Assembly: GCF_001039355.2 (NCBI RefSeq)
Contig: NW_019776135.1
Span: forward strand, 271,573-335,572
Source: Lingula anatina
Taxonomy: Eukaryota > Brachiopoda > Lingulata > Lingulida > Lingulidae
Reading direction: 5' to 3'
DNA: 64,000 bases
In this document: in pieces, positions 1-11,642 of the stretch
Numbering within the stretch: the first letter of the stretch is position 1
How the letters are laid out: each line of letters opens with the position of its first letter
Position numbers and translations under genes: made by a program
Notes under the pieces: generated by a model
The model's database searches: none
The model's input: only the letters and a program-made list of their open reading frames with translations
Told to the model about the DNA's origin: nothing

Positions 1-9
1 GTATTATAC

Positions 10-235
10 AAATTCATCAGTTCTGTAAGTTTCAAACCAAAAGGTAAAACGGTTTTCCACTTATCGTGTTTACCGTGTTGCATATATGCTGAAAAAAGTG
101 AAAAAACAGCATAACTTCCCTAAAAATGGCCTGATCATGCTGATTTTCGAACTTGACCTGAATATTATGAATATTCATCAGTTCTGTAAGTTTCAAGTCA
201 AAACATAAAACCGTTTTCCACTTATCGTGTTTACG
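10..235 (+). repeat. Direct repeat of about 65 bp
   Basis: AATTCATCAGTTCTGTAAGT... and AATATTCATCAGTTCTGTAA... continue in parallel through AAAACGGTTTTCCACTTATC at about 10-75 and 170-235. Confidence 0.55.
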
Positions 236-292
236 GTAAAAGTGCACGCCAACGGCAACGGCAACGGCGACGACAGACGCAGGTGACGGCTA

Positions 293-322
293 TATGTACA
301 GACACATCTGTGTCTGTACATA
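293..322. repeat. Perfect 14-bp palindrome with 2-bp spacer
   Basis: TATGTACAGACACA / TC / TGTGTCTGTACATA. Could form a hairpin; function unknown. Confidence 0.7.
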
Positions 323-390
323 ATAAAAAGGGTATGTTATTAACTACATTGCAAGTTCATTTTGAACTAGAAAAAGGAAAAAAACAGTAC

Positions 391-583
391 CTGTAACTAT
401 TTTGGTATTTGCATCAAAGATCTTTGGTCCTCTGCTGTGTGTTGTATGGGTTTTGTCCATGGGTACTTTTACAAACCCATTACAAGAAGAGCACCGTAAC
501 ACTAAATGTCTGCTCACGCCAGATGGAAGCACACCTATTGCATCTTTCCCGGAGAGTTGAAAATTGCACTCCTTACAGATCAT
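391..583 (-). pseudogene. Zinc-ribbon-like exon, possibly transposon-derived
   Basis: The minus-strand frame reads MICKECNFQLSG, then LRCSSCNGF and FDANTKIVT, ending in a possible donor ACAG|GTACTG at 391. The CxxC...CxxC layout followed by a [VA]N[TR]-type motif is common in multi-copy invertebrate genes associated with transposons. No partner exons are visible. Confidence 0.3.
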
Positions 584-2016
584 ATTGTTCAATAACACAC
601 TTAAATCAACAACAAAACGCGATGAGTCTAATGATTGTAACTTATCATAAAAGAAAAGAGCATTGTTTTCAGCAAACGAATCACGGTAACAATAACTTGA
701 GGGGTCGTATTAAACATAGAAATGGGTAGAAATGGATAGAAATGGACAGAAATGGACCGATACAGACCTCTAGGTAAGCATAGCAAGCCTCTCTAGGATT
801 GTATTTGAGTTCTACATAGTAAAGATAAACTTACTTCTGCACCAGAAAGAAGTTTTATTGGCTTTTCTGCCGAGACATTTGTGTAGGTTGAAATCAGGTC
901 AAGGTCGCCATTTTCAAGGTGGATGCCACAACTAGGCTGTGCTTGAGATCACTGGTTGCTCCAATAAACAACTTTCACAAGCACAGTAAATACTTAAATT
1001 AAGTAATTTAAACTACAAAGTTAAGACTAAAGAACCAGAACAGAAGCTTCAAAAATGTGTGCAACATGACAATGCAATGTGTATGTGTACTGACACACTA
1101 TTGAAGACAGTTTTAAGTATATGTACTCTTTGTAACACAACAGTGGTTATAGCATAACTTATGTATGGACCATTCTCATTATTCTTAACAACTGATATTT
1201 TAGTGATACTATACTGAAATGTACATATATTTTGTGACAATTTTCACACTGTAACATAGAATGTTGGGTATAATTCTTTAATACTTGCAAATTTTGTGCA
1301 AAATTGACCTGAGTTTTTATGACTCTGAGGCCAGAACTTCAGATTGCCAGTTAACCATACCGTTGTTAATAACCAGTTAATGATATTTCACTGGCTGGTA
1401 GAGAAAAAGATTATGATAAAAATGTGACAAGTGAGTAGTTGATTTCAGTGACAGGTACATCTAAGTCAGACTTCAGTTCTAGATTTAATTACTTCTGAGA
1501 TTGCTTCTGAGAGCTTAATTGTGAAGTAAACAGTTTGTAGCGGACCACGAGTAAATGAAGAAACACCGTTGGATAATACTGCCGTTTATTCACGCAGTGT
1601 GAACAGAACTGAACAGAATCTGAACAGAAACTGAACAAAACTGGTGAAAACTATAAAAAGAAAAGAAAAAGAAAAAAAAATGATAATAACAATACACTGA
1701 AATAAAGATAAATAAACTAGATATACTAAACAACTTAATTCATGTGATCTTAACAACAAATAATTGATCTTTACATGCGTGTAAGTTTTCACTAATTATT
1801 TATTATTTAATTTTAAAACACTCACACTAAAACAATATCCAGACTCGCTTTCTCCGCTGCCAACTGGCTGCTCAGATACGGCCATAACAATCAGAGCTGG
1901 TACTGTAATTTTATTTGATAACATAAATGTAGGCCTACATGTGCGTGTTGGTCATGAAAATGATAAGATATATGTACCTTCACCACTTTTTTTATTGAAC
2001 ATTCTATCAGATATTA

Positions 2017-2310
2017 CTTAAATTGATAACATCTGTTCATTTTGGCAAATTAAAAAAAAAGACAATTTTTACATACTGACTAATGGTAAACAAATCTGTC
2101 TCAACATTCAGAGTTAGTCCCTGTTTCTTATTATTATTGTTTTTTTTTTTTCGTAACAAAATCTTAATAGATTACAAAGAAGTATAGACATCTGATCAAT
2201 GATGGTAAGCACAGCTTTAAGGCTAACTGTAATAATTGCCCTTTTGGTGGTAAAAGAGAATTTATTATATTTCTATGAGTTATATACAATATATTTATTG
2301 AGAAATATGA
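2017..2310. repeat. Diverged copy of the AAAGGGATAA MITE family
   Basis: Shares ATCTGTTCATTTTGGCAAA and the GTAAAAGAGAATTTATTATA block with the copies near 17.5, 28.7 and 42.3 kb. Confidence 0.45.
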
Positions 2311-3215
2311 ATCTAATATAAAGAACTGTTATCCATTTAAACACCATTCAGTAAATTCTTTTTTTCACATCATATGGTTGTAATGCACACTGTGCATGTA
2401 TACATAATGAATAACAAAACATTATTTATTGTGTAGCCGGTGTGATGTCTATCCACTCAGGTGTCTAGATCTAGACGTGGACTTAAAGATGAGGAGGGCA
2501 AGATGGGATAGAATATCTGCTTTAAGTTTTCTGTTAAAATGCTGTGAAAGCTGTAAAAAATAGTGGTCTATGTAGGCCCAAAGAGATGATCACTGTCAGG
2601 TAATGTGCTTCATTTCTTTGACTTTGAACCAAGAACTTCAAATGCGTTAAACCATTGTTGTTACATGTATAATGACCAGTTAATGATCTCTCACTGTCAC
2701 TGAATATTTAAAAAAGTGGAAAACTCACCCTTCCGACAATAAAATAAGCATTAAATAACTTATCTCCAACTCCCTCACCTGTGCTTCAAGTATAATATCA
2801 GCAATGTCAAACTGTCATGGAAGCGAAATATATTTTTCGGATGGCAAAAGGAAACGATGTTTACTCCCTCTGGCACCAAATACTTTTTGACAATTTTTCC
2901 TAGTATTAATTTTTCCTGGTATTAGCCCTGACTCAAAGCCCCTTCAGTTAAATATTTATTAAAGAAAAAACTTACGTTATGTCTCATTCACCATATGACT
3001 GAACCACTGCAAAATATTATGGAACACAGAAAAAAATTAAATGACCCAGAACAAACATAACCGTACATAAAATTTGGAACTCATGTTACCATTTAGGGTT
3101 CTTTGCATAATTTAAAGGACAAAGTAAAAATTATTTTTTTGAATTTAAATTGAGAGAGTCATGGATACACTTTAAAAAGTTTACTATACACATTAAAAAA
3201 ATTGAATACAATTTT

Positions 3216-3268
<53 letters not shown>

Positions 3269-3680
3269 TTTTGTTTTTGGACACATCAGCATGTGAAATG
3301 CACCTCTGGTTTGGGTGTGTAAAAAAGCATGTTCATGATTTTCTGCTCAACTCAAGTGGGGGAGAAGGGGTGGGACTCATTTATAAGCTATACCAAAGTA
3401 GTCAGTGAGTAACAATATCCACTCACATCAGTCTGATGAAGGCCTTTGTCCAGGTTGGTCATAAGCTTACGATATAAAAGTTTTTTTCAGCTTGTGTGTT
3501 ATAACTGTGGTATATGTATATGTGTATAATTGAAAACTTTACCTGGAATGAGAAAAAAGCTAAATAAAATGTGCGATGATATAATGATATGCAAGGGAGG
3601 GTTGGAAGTACCAGAAATAAACTTCTTTTCCCAAAGCACTGGAACTTTCTAAATAGACTCCTTGAAGTACAAAATAAGGG

Positions 3681-3835
3681 GGCCGTAGCAGTAGTCCGAA
3701 GGTTCATTGGTCCGAATGTTCACTACAGAACCTTCGGACCAATGAACCCTTGATTAAAAAACCGATGAAAATGTTACCGTTTTTCGGACCAATGAACCTT
3801 CGAACCAATGAACCTTCGGACTATCGAGATGCCCC
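3681..3835. mobile_element. MITE with GTCCGAAGGTTCATTGG modules
   Basis: The ends are imperfect inverted copies (GGGGCCGTAGCAGTAGTCCG and the complement of CGGACTATCGAGATGCCCCC). The interior repeats TTCGGACCAATGAACCTTCG in both orientations. A partial copy is at 4580-4640. Confidence 0.6.
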
Positions 3836-4579
3836 CCAAAATAAGAGCAAGTGGGCAAGTGAAAAATACCTAGTGAACTGCCAGGAAGTACAGTTTAGTC
3901 CTTTGCAAAAGGTGTGTTAAGTAAGGCACTATAATACAAACTCAGAGTGCCTTTCGCAAAAGTTAATGATTCCAAACGTGAAATATAGGAAAATACCAGC
4001 ACAGTCCCTGAAAAACATTCCAAAACTAATATTGTAAATTCCCATATTAGAATAAATTATACAACTTTTTAAAGACATGGCTTAAGAATGCATGGTGAAG
4101 TTAATATTAATGAGGATTATAAATTGGAAATGCCCACTCAATTGAAACATATATGTATTTTTTTTTTTAATTTATTTTGGAGTGTCCAACTCAGGCAACT
4201 AAATGACACACTACCAGTAAAACTATAATTCACATGAAAAAATTGCACACCATAACATTTCCAATATAATCTCATTAAAAACCTTTAATCGAACTTCAAA
4301 ATTCTTATTTCAAATACTGCCTTATTGAACAAATTCTGTTTTATTTATTTTATTTGAGTATTTACTGTGCTGGTGAAAGTTGTTTATTGGAGCAACCAGT
4401 GATCTCAAGCACAGCCTCGTTGTGGAATCCACCTTGAAAATGGCGACCTTGACCTGATTTCAACCTACAAAAATGTCTCGGCAGAAAAGCCAATAAAACT
4501 TCTTTCTGGTGAAGAAGTAAGTTTATTTTTACTATGTAGAACTCCAATACAATCCTAGAGAGACTTGCTATGCCTACCT

Positions 4580-4640
4580 AGGGGCCGTAGCGATAGTCCG
4601 AAGGTTCAATAGTCCGAAGGTTCATTGGACCGAATGTTCA
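4580..4640. repeat. Partial copy of the GTCCGAAGGTTCATTGG MITE
   Basis: Begins GGGGCCGTAGCGATAGTCCG and continues with the same modules as the 3.7-kb copy, then loses similarity. Confidence 0.55.
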
Positions 4641-4736
4641 CTATTAACCCATTGTAGCCCTCGTCATCAAAACAAACGAAACGGCAGCCATACTGGAGGG
4701 AGACCGGAATCGTCTGCTGCGCATGATCATGTCTAC

Positions 4737-4928
4737 ATGTACAATCTAGTATTTTATTTCTGTGTTTTCTTTGATATTAAACCGAGTAAAATGATGAATT
4801 ACTGCAGGGTATATGATAGAGAGAAGATAACTAATTTAACAAGCGTTCACAGACTGCCTGCAGTGGTAACAATCCAAGGTGTAGGGACGAAAATCGTAAA
4901 CAGAGGAGAGACCGAGGAGTGGCTTTGA
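4737..4928 (+). pseudogene. Degenerate THAP-like domain
   Basis: MMNYCRVYDREK followed by HRLPAVVTIQGVGTK and EEWL resembles the start of a THAP zinc-binding domain (YC...C, FHRLPA, QG, W L). The second zinc cysteine is missing and a stop follows EEWL, so it reads as a decayed THAP-type transposase or domesticated fragment. Confidence 0.3.
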
Positions 4929-5757
4929 ATCAAGACTCATCGGACAAGTAAAGGATAAAACTAATTTATTTTACAGCAAAGAATGAAGACCCAGCTGTGC
5001 AGCCTTTACCATAAAAGAAAAAAAAGTAGAAAACCAAAGACCGAGGGGTATAAGTTTGGAGCGCACGTACACTGCATGTTACTAGTGCCCAAAAAGTTTG
5101 GGTGGAGAGTGTGTTGTAAAAACGTGTGGAAATACCCAGGCAAGGTTTCGACTTAAATTATAAAGGCTCTCTTCATTGGCTTGGGTGTAATTTGTTATCA
5201 GTTATGGTGCTCTTCGGATTTTATCTGCTGTCATCTACCTCTTTAATAATAATAGAGAGCTTTCGCACCTGTACGTTTAGGCGAACGACTACGTTTAGGT
5301 CATCATATTTTGCTGTCTAGTGACGTGTACACATACGGTTAGAGAGAACATTATCCGCAGCTAGATTACTACCCGTCAATGAAAAACGGTTTGACAAATC
5401 AGCATAATTTTATGAAATCAAGCCTTTCAAAATTTATCGTTTCTCTGCTATAATTATATTGGACATTTTATTTTTGCAATATATGTGAAACGTTTTGTCT
5501 CTGTTATTTGTGTCTATGTTTTTGTTACTATTGAAATATAGGTTATACCCGTAAAAAAAGGCATTTTCCACTGACCACAAGGCAGTCAGAACTGGCCTTC
5601 CGCACGCATGACTGATTGTATTATAAGACTGTTAGGTCATCATTTTGTGAGCAGTTGTTACGAGTACACATGCCTTTATAAGTGGTCTGTAGACTAGCCG
5701 TCTGCACTTGACGCATAACAGGCAGGATATCCGTAAGGTAAGTGCCGTTTAGTAAAG

Positions 5758-5976
5758 CCCCCTTTACACTGGACGGCGTCCTTTCTGCGTCCAGCAGTCC
5801 GGTCCCATTTGAGAGTTAAAAAATTATAATATTTTACGTGCCGACAACTGGCCGATCTTTGAGCATTCATTCTAATACAAAATTAATGCTCGTGCCTCCT
5901 TATTAAGACCACAGCGATGCCAAATTTCATGGTCGCAGAGAGGACGCAGAAAGGACGCCGTCCAGTGTAAAGGGGG
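5758..5976. mobile_element. 219-bp MITE with 35-bp inverted ends
   Basis: Left end CCCCCTTTACACTGGACGGC continuing to CGTCC; right end is its exact complement ending GTGTAAAGGGGG. The interior is non-coding. Confidence 0.8.
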
Positions 5977-6102
5977 TATAAGATACTATACTAGTAGCTC
6001 GATTTTCTCCTTTAGTTGACAGGGCGTCTCCTTGACTTTTAATGCAAATTTTATGAAGCCTTGTTTCGAAAGTCACATGGCGTCCTGTTTTGTGTATTCC
6101 AG

Positions 6103-6826
6103 GGGGTGGAAACGCGCTATTTATATGATTATGACGAGCCTAACCGTCAGCACCGGATATTAGTTAGTGACCTTGAGGGGCAATTAGGCTTGGTCTTTGC
6201 GGCACGCGCGAACAGTAGTCGATCTACCACACCTGGGTCTTTTGTTTTTGACAACTGTTCACTCGTCAAGGAGGTGCTTGTTCAAGACTACTGACCGATA
6301 TCTACTAGTACTACCAGTGGCTCCATTAGTAACGTTCCCACAATACATGGTTTTCTGTCTGTGCGTACATACCCTGAATTTGGTTAGCCTCACTGGCGAG
6401 AACAATGGACGTTTCTTACCCCTCTCTAGGATTACCCCTGTGTATTCGAATAAATGAATTATAAATATAAAGTAAGGACAGCACATCTTTCTTTACATGA
6501 AATTGTCTATAATAGCAAATGTTGATTAATATTTATTGTATCAGTAACAATTACTGACGCTGCATTAATTGGTGACCCGCTTATTTTTTTCAGCTGAAAA
6601 TTGCGACAACATGCAGCCAACTAAGAAGCGCCGTACTGATTCACCAGCAGATTACGTCAGTTACCTGAAAGACAAGCTGGCCTTCGAGAAAGAACACTTT
6701 GAATTAGAAAAGAAAGAGCGAGAAGCTAAAATTAAGAAAGACAAACAAATGATTAAGATGGTTATGTCTTTGGTTAAGAAGAAAAACTGCTGCCTACAAG
6801 ATACACATGGGCTGAATCTTTGTTAA
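6103..6826 (+). CDS. Candidate two-exon fragment, NLS and coiled-coil C-terminus (possibly transposon-derived)
   Basis: Candidate exons 6103-6214 and 6594-6826, joined in phase 1 with an AACA|GTAGTC donor and a TTTTTTTCAG acceptor. The second has a basic nuclear-localisation-like stretch (PTKKRRTDSP) followed by a Glu/Lys-rich helix (FEKEHFELEKKEREAKIKKD). That layout is typical of the C-terminus of MADF/Myb-SANT-like proteins, including Harbinger accessory proteins, but no DNA-binding domain is visible upstream. The first exon (VETRYLYDYDEPNRQHRIL) is unrecognised. It may be a broken transposon gene or the end of a host gene. Confidence 0.35.
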
Positions 6827-7178
6827 AACATTAGTTTTTTTATTCAAGATTTCACTTAAATAAATGTTTGCTTGCGGTATGAATTTTACATTTTACTCTT
6901 TAATTTTCCATACGCACAATGTACACGTGTACAGTTCATGCTAAATAGTCCACCAAGGTGGGAGGATCTAGTTAAAAGTACCGACTCATCTGATTGCCAT
7001 ACACACAGGTATGGCAGTTGGCCAGAAGACCACCTACCAAGTACTGCTTGGCTACAGGAGACAACAGTACTTTTTAATTCTTTCGAAAGTCCAGGAAGGC
7101 AAAGTTTCACAATAAAAGTTTCCGAACTCCCACTCGACGCATTCCCGCACAGGGGACATTCTCCTGTTGAATTATTCC

Positions 7179-7589
7179 TCTTCGGTACTCATATTTGCCC
7201 CTCTGAAGGGACTCAACAGATACCTTTTAACGGGGTAAGCCGGATCTCCATGAACTGCGTATGGAAGACCATTCCAAAATTACCTAACCTGTCCAATGGC
7301 GTATGACCTAATTTAACGTCTCTGCATAAGACTCGGTCACAATCGGCCGTACGGGCTCTTACAGGCTGTTTGCGTCCAAATTNTTCTTCGGTACTCATAT
7401 TTGCTCCTCTGAAGGGACTCAACAAATACCTTTTAACGGGGTAAGCCGGATCTCCATAAACTGCGTATGAAAGACCATTCCAAAATTACCTAACCTGTCC
7501 AATGGCGTATGACCTAATTTAACGTCTCTGCATAAGCCTCGGTCACAATCGGCCGTACGGGCTCTTACGGGCTGTTTGCGTCCAAATTT
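7179..7589. repeat. 205-bp direct duplication around a single n, probable assembly artefact or two haplotypes
   Basis: 7179-7382 and 7384-7589 are almost identical, with a handful of substitutions, and are separated by one n at 7383. Confidence 0.8.
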
Positions 7590-8020
7590 TGCGCAGAATC
7601 TCACCTCCCACGCAAGGCCTTCTTACGAAATTTCGAGTTCGCAGACAGCCCGTAAGCACGTACGGAGGATGTTGGACATGTCCAAAAGTTTCTACGAATA
7701 GCCTGCGAACAGCGAGACCGCAAGCGTAACTTGCTCACCTCGCACGGAGTTAACAAGAGAGACGCGCGTTGTGGAAGACGCACGTCGCAAGCAATGAAGG
7801 AGTAAGTGCCCTTTGCGTGTTGAGTAAGGCGCACGCCCTCACAACTAACGAACAAAGTCGAGAGCCTACCGGGAATGCGTCGCACGTGCGTCACCCCCAC
7901 GCCTGGTGTATAAAAGGCGTGCTCACGACGAACGCTTGCGTCTTTACAATTAACATCGACTATGTAACGTGTACAGCAATTTTCAAAATTTTCAAATTTT
8001 TGCTCAATTTAGTTTCTAAT

Positions 8021-8332
8021 ATGCCCCCAAAAGGCAAGAAAAGAAGCTTACATATTAGAAAAAAGGGAGAAGGAAGAAGAAAGAAGAGGAGAACAGGAAC
8101 CAAAACTGACGTACAGGTACGCCGTCAGTACGTCACCACAAACGTGAAGCAAACTGACTCAAAAGGGCACTACTTTCGCCGCGCATTGCATTCCCTTCGT
8201 AAGTGGTGGTGTGCCAGGTACACAGGGAGCAAGACAAACTCAAAAAATGAGTACAATTTCCACGACCATCGCTCCTTGCAATTAGCGTCCCTGCCTGAAA
8301 GGACATCTCATGTGGCCCTTGCGACTCGCTAG
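8021..8332 (+). CDS. Unrecognised basic open frame behind a TATA box
   Basis: The frame runs from MPPKGKKRSLH through a strongly basic stretch (RRKKRRTGTK) to a stop at 8332. TATAAAAG lies about 110 bp upstream (near 7907) in a locally GC- and CpG-richer segment (about 7.3-8.6 kb). The open frame extends upstream without a stop. I do not recognise the protein; a transposon 5' exon is possible. Confidence 0.25.
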   Translation: MPPKGKKRSLHIRKKGEGRRKKRRTGTKTDVQVRRQYVTTNVKQTDSKGHYFRRALHSLRKWWCARYTGSKTNSKNEYNFHDHRSLQLASLPERTSHVALATR

Positions 8333-8581
8333 GCAGACTTTCCTATACCTCTACGACCTCCACGGCCTCCGCAACACCCAAAAATCGCAGGGGTCGTACG
8401 ATCCTGAAATTCGTGCGTCCGGTTGTGACCTAGGCTTTACAGCACGTAAAACATGTATCAGCCTACTCAGCTATTGTACAATCCGACTATCCGTAAAGGC
8501 TAACCGGGTCTTTCTGCGAAATCACGAAAAAATAAACGATGGTCATTTTACGGTTACGGATAGCTAAATGTAGTCGGTCGC

Positions 8582-8899
8582 CTAAACGTGCAGGTGCGAA
8601 AGCTCTCTATTGTGGCGGAATCTCAACAGATAGCTCACTCCATTTGCAAGAGGTGACTTCAGGGATGGTACCGGCATCATTGTGACAACGCAGTTGCTCA
8701 CAGCTCTCGTCTGGCAAGCTATTTGTTGCAAAAACACGAGGCTCTGAGGATGGGACAACCGTCTTTGAGCCCTGGTATTAATCCTAATCCTAAGCACCTG
8801 TGACATTAATGGGAATGTGCATTGAAGAGGAGAACCAATTTCCAAATAATCTGGACCAATTCCGCCACGCTCTTTAGGATAAATAAGACAATATCCCAC
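8582..8899 (-). other. Unrecognised 105-codon open frame
   Basis: An open minus-strand frame beginning MGYCLIYPKERGG, next to the basic frame and within the same CpG-richer block. No family recognised; coding status uncertain. Confidence 0.15.
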
Positions 8900-9055
8900 A
8901 AAACAGAATTACAACCCGTGTTGAATGTTTGTCGCGCCGTCTACAGGAGATAATTGCAGTACGCGGTAGACACACACGCTATTATGCACGTGACCTTTAA
9001 CGAGCACACCCTAATGCTAATTGTGTGTAAATTTGGTGAGATTTGATGGAGTCTT

Positions 9056-9311
9056 TTTAATTTAATAGAAGTTTTACATCTGTGGAAATCACAGTAAAAC
9101 ACTGGATTTGAGGGGGTACTTGTTATAAATTTTACTAAATGGTATAAAATGTGCATATTTTCGACTCTGTTTTGTATTTTCTGAACCATTAATCGTGTTA
9201 GACATCGTATCTGGAATAAAAAGCACCGTTTATAACAATTTACATCTGTGAGGTGATCATTTGTAAATATAAGCACATGGAAATGGGGTGGGACAACCTT
9301 TTTGACCAATG

Positions 9312-9316
<5 letters not shown>
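9056..9316 (+). repeat. Dispersed repeat ending GGGACAACCTTTTTGACCAATG (copy 1)
   Basis: About 260 bp alignable by eye to 25587-25850: CTGTGGAAAT.ACAG, GGATTTGAGGG, TTTGTATTTTCT, GTGATCATTT and the shared 3' end. A short partial copy follows at 9508-9560. Confidence 0.55.

Positions 9317-9347
<31 letters not shown>
9311..9347. repeat. (TG)n microsatellite
   Basis: Uninterrupted TG dinucleotides. Confidence 0.9.
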
Positions 9348-10174
9348 AAAATATGCCTATAATATCTGCCACAGTGGTAGAGGGCAGACGTAGGCCTTCA
9401 TCAGACAGCGCGTGACGTGAGAAAGATGTTGATACTCACTGACCACTGAGTTGTATAGCAGTCAGTGAGTATATAGCTTGTCAGGTAGATCCCCCCCTCC
9501 CCCCCCNAAAGTACATGGAAATGGGAGTGGGACAACCTTTTTGACCAATGTTGTATATTTGTGTGTTAAATCAATCCAAAATTCCATTTTCTTGTTAAGC
9601 TCTGGAGCTCTAGAGCCCGGCTAGGTTCTGGTTCTAAAGTTAATGCGGTTTCAGGTCCGTGATCTGGTTTTGATTATCTTCAGATTTTGAAATTCAAAGT
9701 TTGAAGAATAATATATTTAATTCACTGGCGATAAATACAGCCATATACATCACTATGACCTAGATATAGGACCAATGTATAATGATATGAAGAATGGGGG
9801 ACATAACCTCACCTTGATCTAAGCGGGGTGACGGTCAGTGTCGGCAATGTCAAAGAAATCAGACCATTGCATAACAACATTTGCTTCCAGTATTGCTTGT
9901 TGAGTTTTTGGTAGGGTTCTCTTCGCGAAAACATTCATGCCGTATAGGATAAAAATAGCTTCATATTTAGCAAGATTAACTGAACTCAATAGTAAGAGAA
10001 CTTGGTTTTGTTTAGGATATTATGTCATATTCTGTTATTATGTTTATCATGTAAAAAGCATGGTAATGGAGTAAAAAAAAAAAACATTTTGCAGAGTAAG
10101 TTTTATCTGATTATGCAAGGAGATTCTACAAGCGCACAAATGCATTCAATTCAAATTTTAGCCACAAAGCGGTT

Positions 10175-10892
10175 TTATGCGGCAGCCTTTTCCTCGGCAG
10201 CAGCTTGAGCCACGGCTGTATTTGGGTTTGGTTTGGAGGGATCGAATGTGAACACCATGCAGGGTTCAGAGTCTGGGACCACCTTGTAGACATCGTGCCA
10301 TACGGTGGTGCAAAAGTCGGCGGCGGAGCTGTAAAACTCTTTGTACTTTTTACACACCGAGCCCTCCTTGCAGCTGTTGATTTCTAGGGATAAACACAAT
10401 TTAATATTATTGAGCATGGTTATGTTTCTGGTGTATGTGTCTACCTGCTGGGCAGTGACTCATTAAGACAATTTTTCTGGCATCGCTGTTTTTGTTGCAA
10501 GCTTCACTTTATTATTTCTTTTAAATTTAGTAGAATATACGATGTCAGGAAAAAGTCATAATTTACAAAGGCGCCATCTGTATCAATACAGGCCAGCCGT
10601 TTAAAAAGCACATCTGTATAAATCAACCAAAATTCGACATTTTTCCTACTGATTTATTTTAGGAGATCAGCATGAATCAGATGGCATCACTCACCGCCCC
10701 AGTCCATGTCAGTGATCCAGTCCCTATGACAAGTGTATTCCTCTTTACAGGCATTCCACCATTCTTCACACAGGCTGGCACAAAGTGGTACCTGATCAAG
10801 GAGCTCGAAATCCGGCTGTTCATACTGTAATGGAATGGTTAAATTTGGGAGAGAGAGATATGTATTTCAGGTAGCTTGCTCATAACTTCTCT

Positions 10893-10949
<57 letters not shown>

Positions 10950-11084
10950 CAAGGAAAAAAGAAACGCAACATTTTAATTTTCTAAAATTCCCATGAAATA
11001 TGAGTATTTGGAAAAATGACTTAGCATCATGGTTTCACTCTAAATAAGGCTGAAAGATTTCTTGGCTCCGCTTCTATATATGAC

Positions 11085-11127
<43 letters not shown>

Positions 11128-11364
11128 TTTCAGGGATCTTGCTCATGACTTTTCCACTTAATTTTCACTTTATACATGATATATGTTTTCCCATCCTTAA
11201 AATACATACACAATATTCCCCTTTGCAACTGCAAACAAAATAACGCGATTTATTTTTGGTTCGGAGCGCATGTCAGATACACAGTATTTTTTATTTCAAA
11301 AAAGTATATTTAACAACGCGGCTAAATGCAACTTATCACTTCTTTACATCCCCACGCATACAAA

Positions 11365-11418
<54 letters not shown>

Positions 11419-11597
11419 CATGATGTTTACCCATCCTTAAAATACATACACAATATTCCCCTTTGCAACTGCAAACATTATTACACGATTTCTTGGTTCG
11501 AAGCACATGTCAGATACACAGTATTTTTATTTCAAAAAAGTATATTTAGCAACGCGGCTAAGTGCAACTTATCTCTTCTTTACATCCCGACGCATAC

Positions 11598-11642
<45 letters not shown>

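Larger units (their letters stand above)
767..4582. mobile_element. 3.8-kb element bounded by 225-bp inverted repeats
   Basis: 767-993 and 4358-4582 are inverted copies (about 90 percent by eye), with outer ends CCTCTAGGTAAGCATAGCAA and its counterpart. The interior shows no convincing transposase frame, a 50-bp poly(T) tract at 3218-3267, and one nested MITE at 3681-3835. It is a long-terminal-inverted-repeat, probably non-autonomous DNA element, or two separate insertions in opposite orientation. Confidence 0.55.

Noticed and set aside
3202-3408. Open frame beginning with a poly-Phe run
   Set aside because: Produced by a poly(T) tract.
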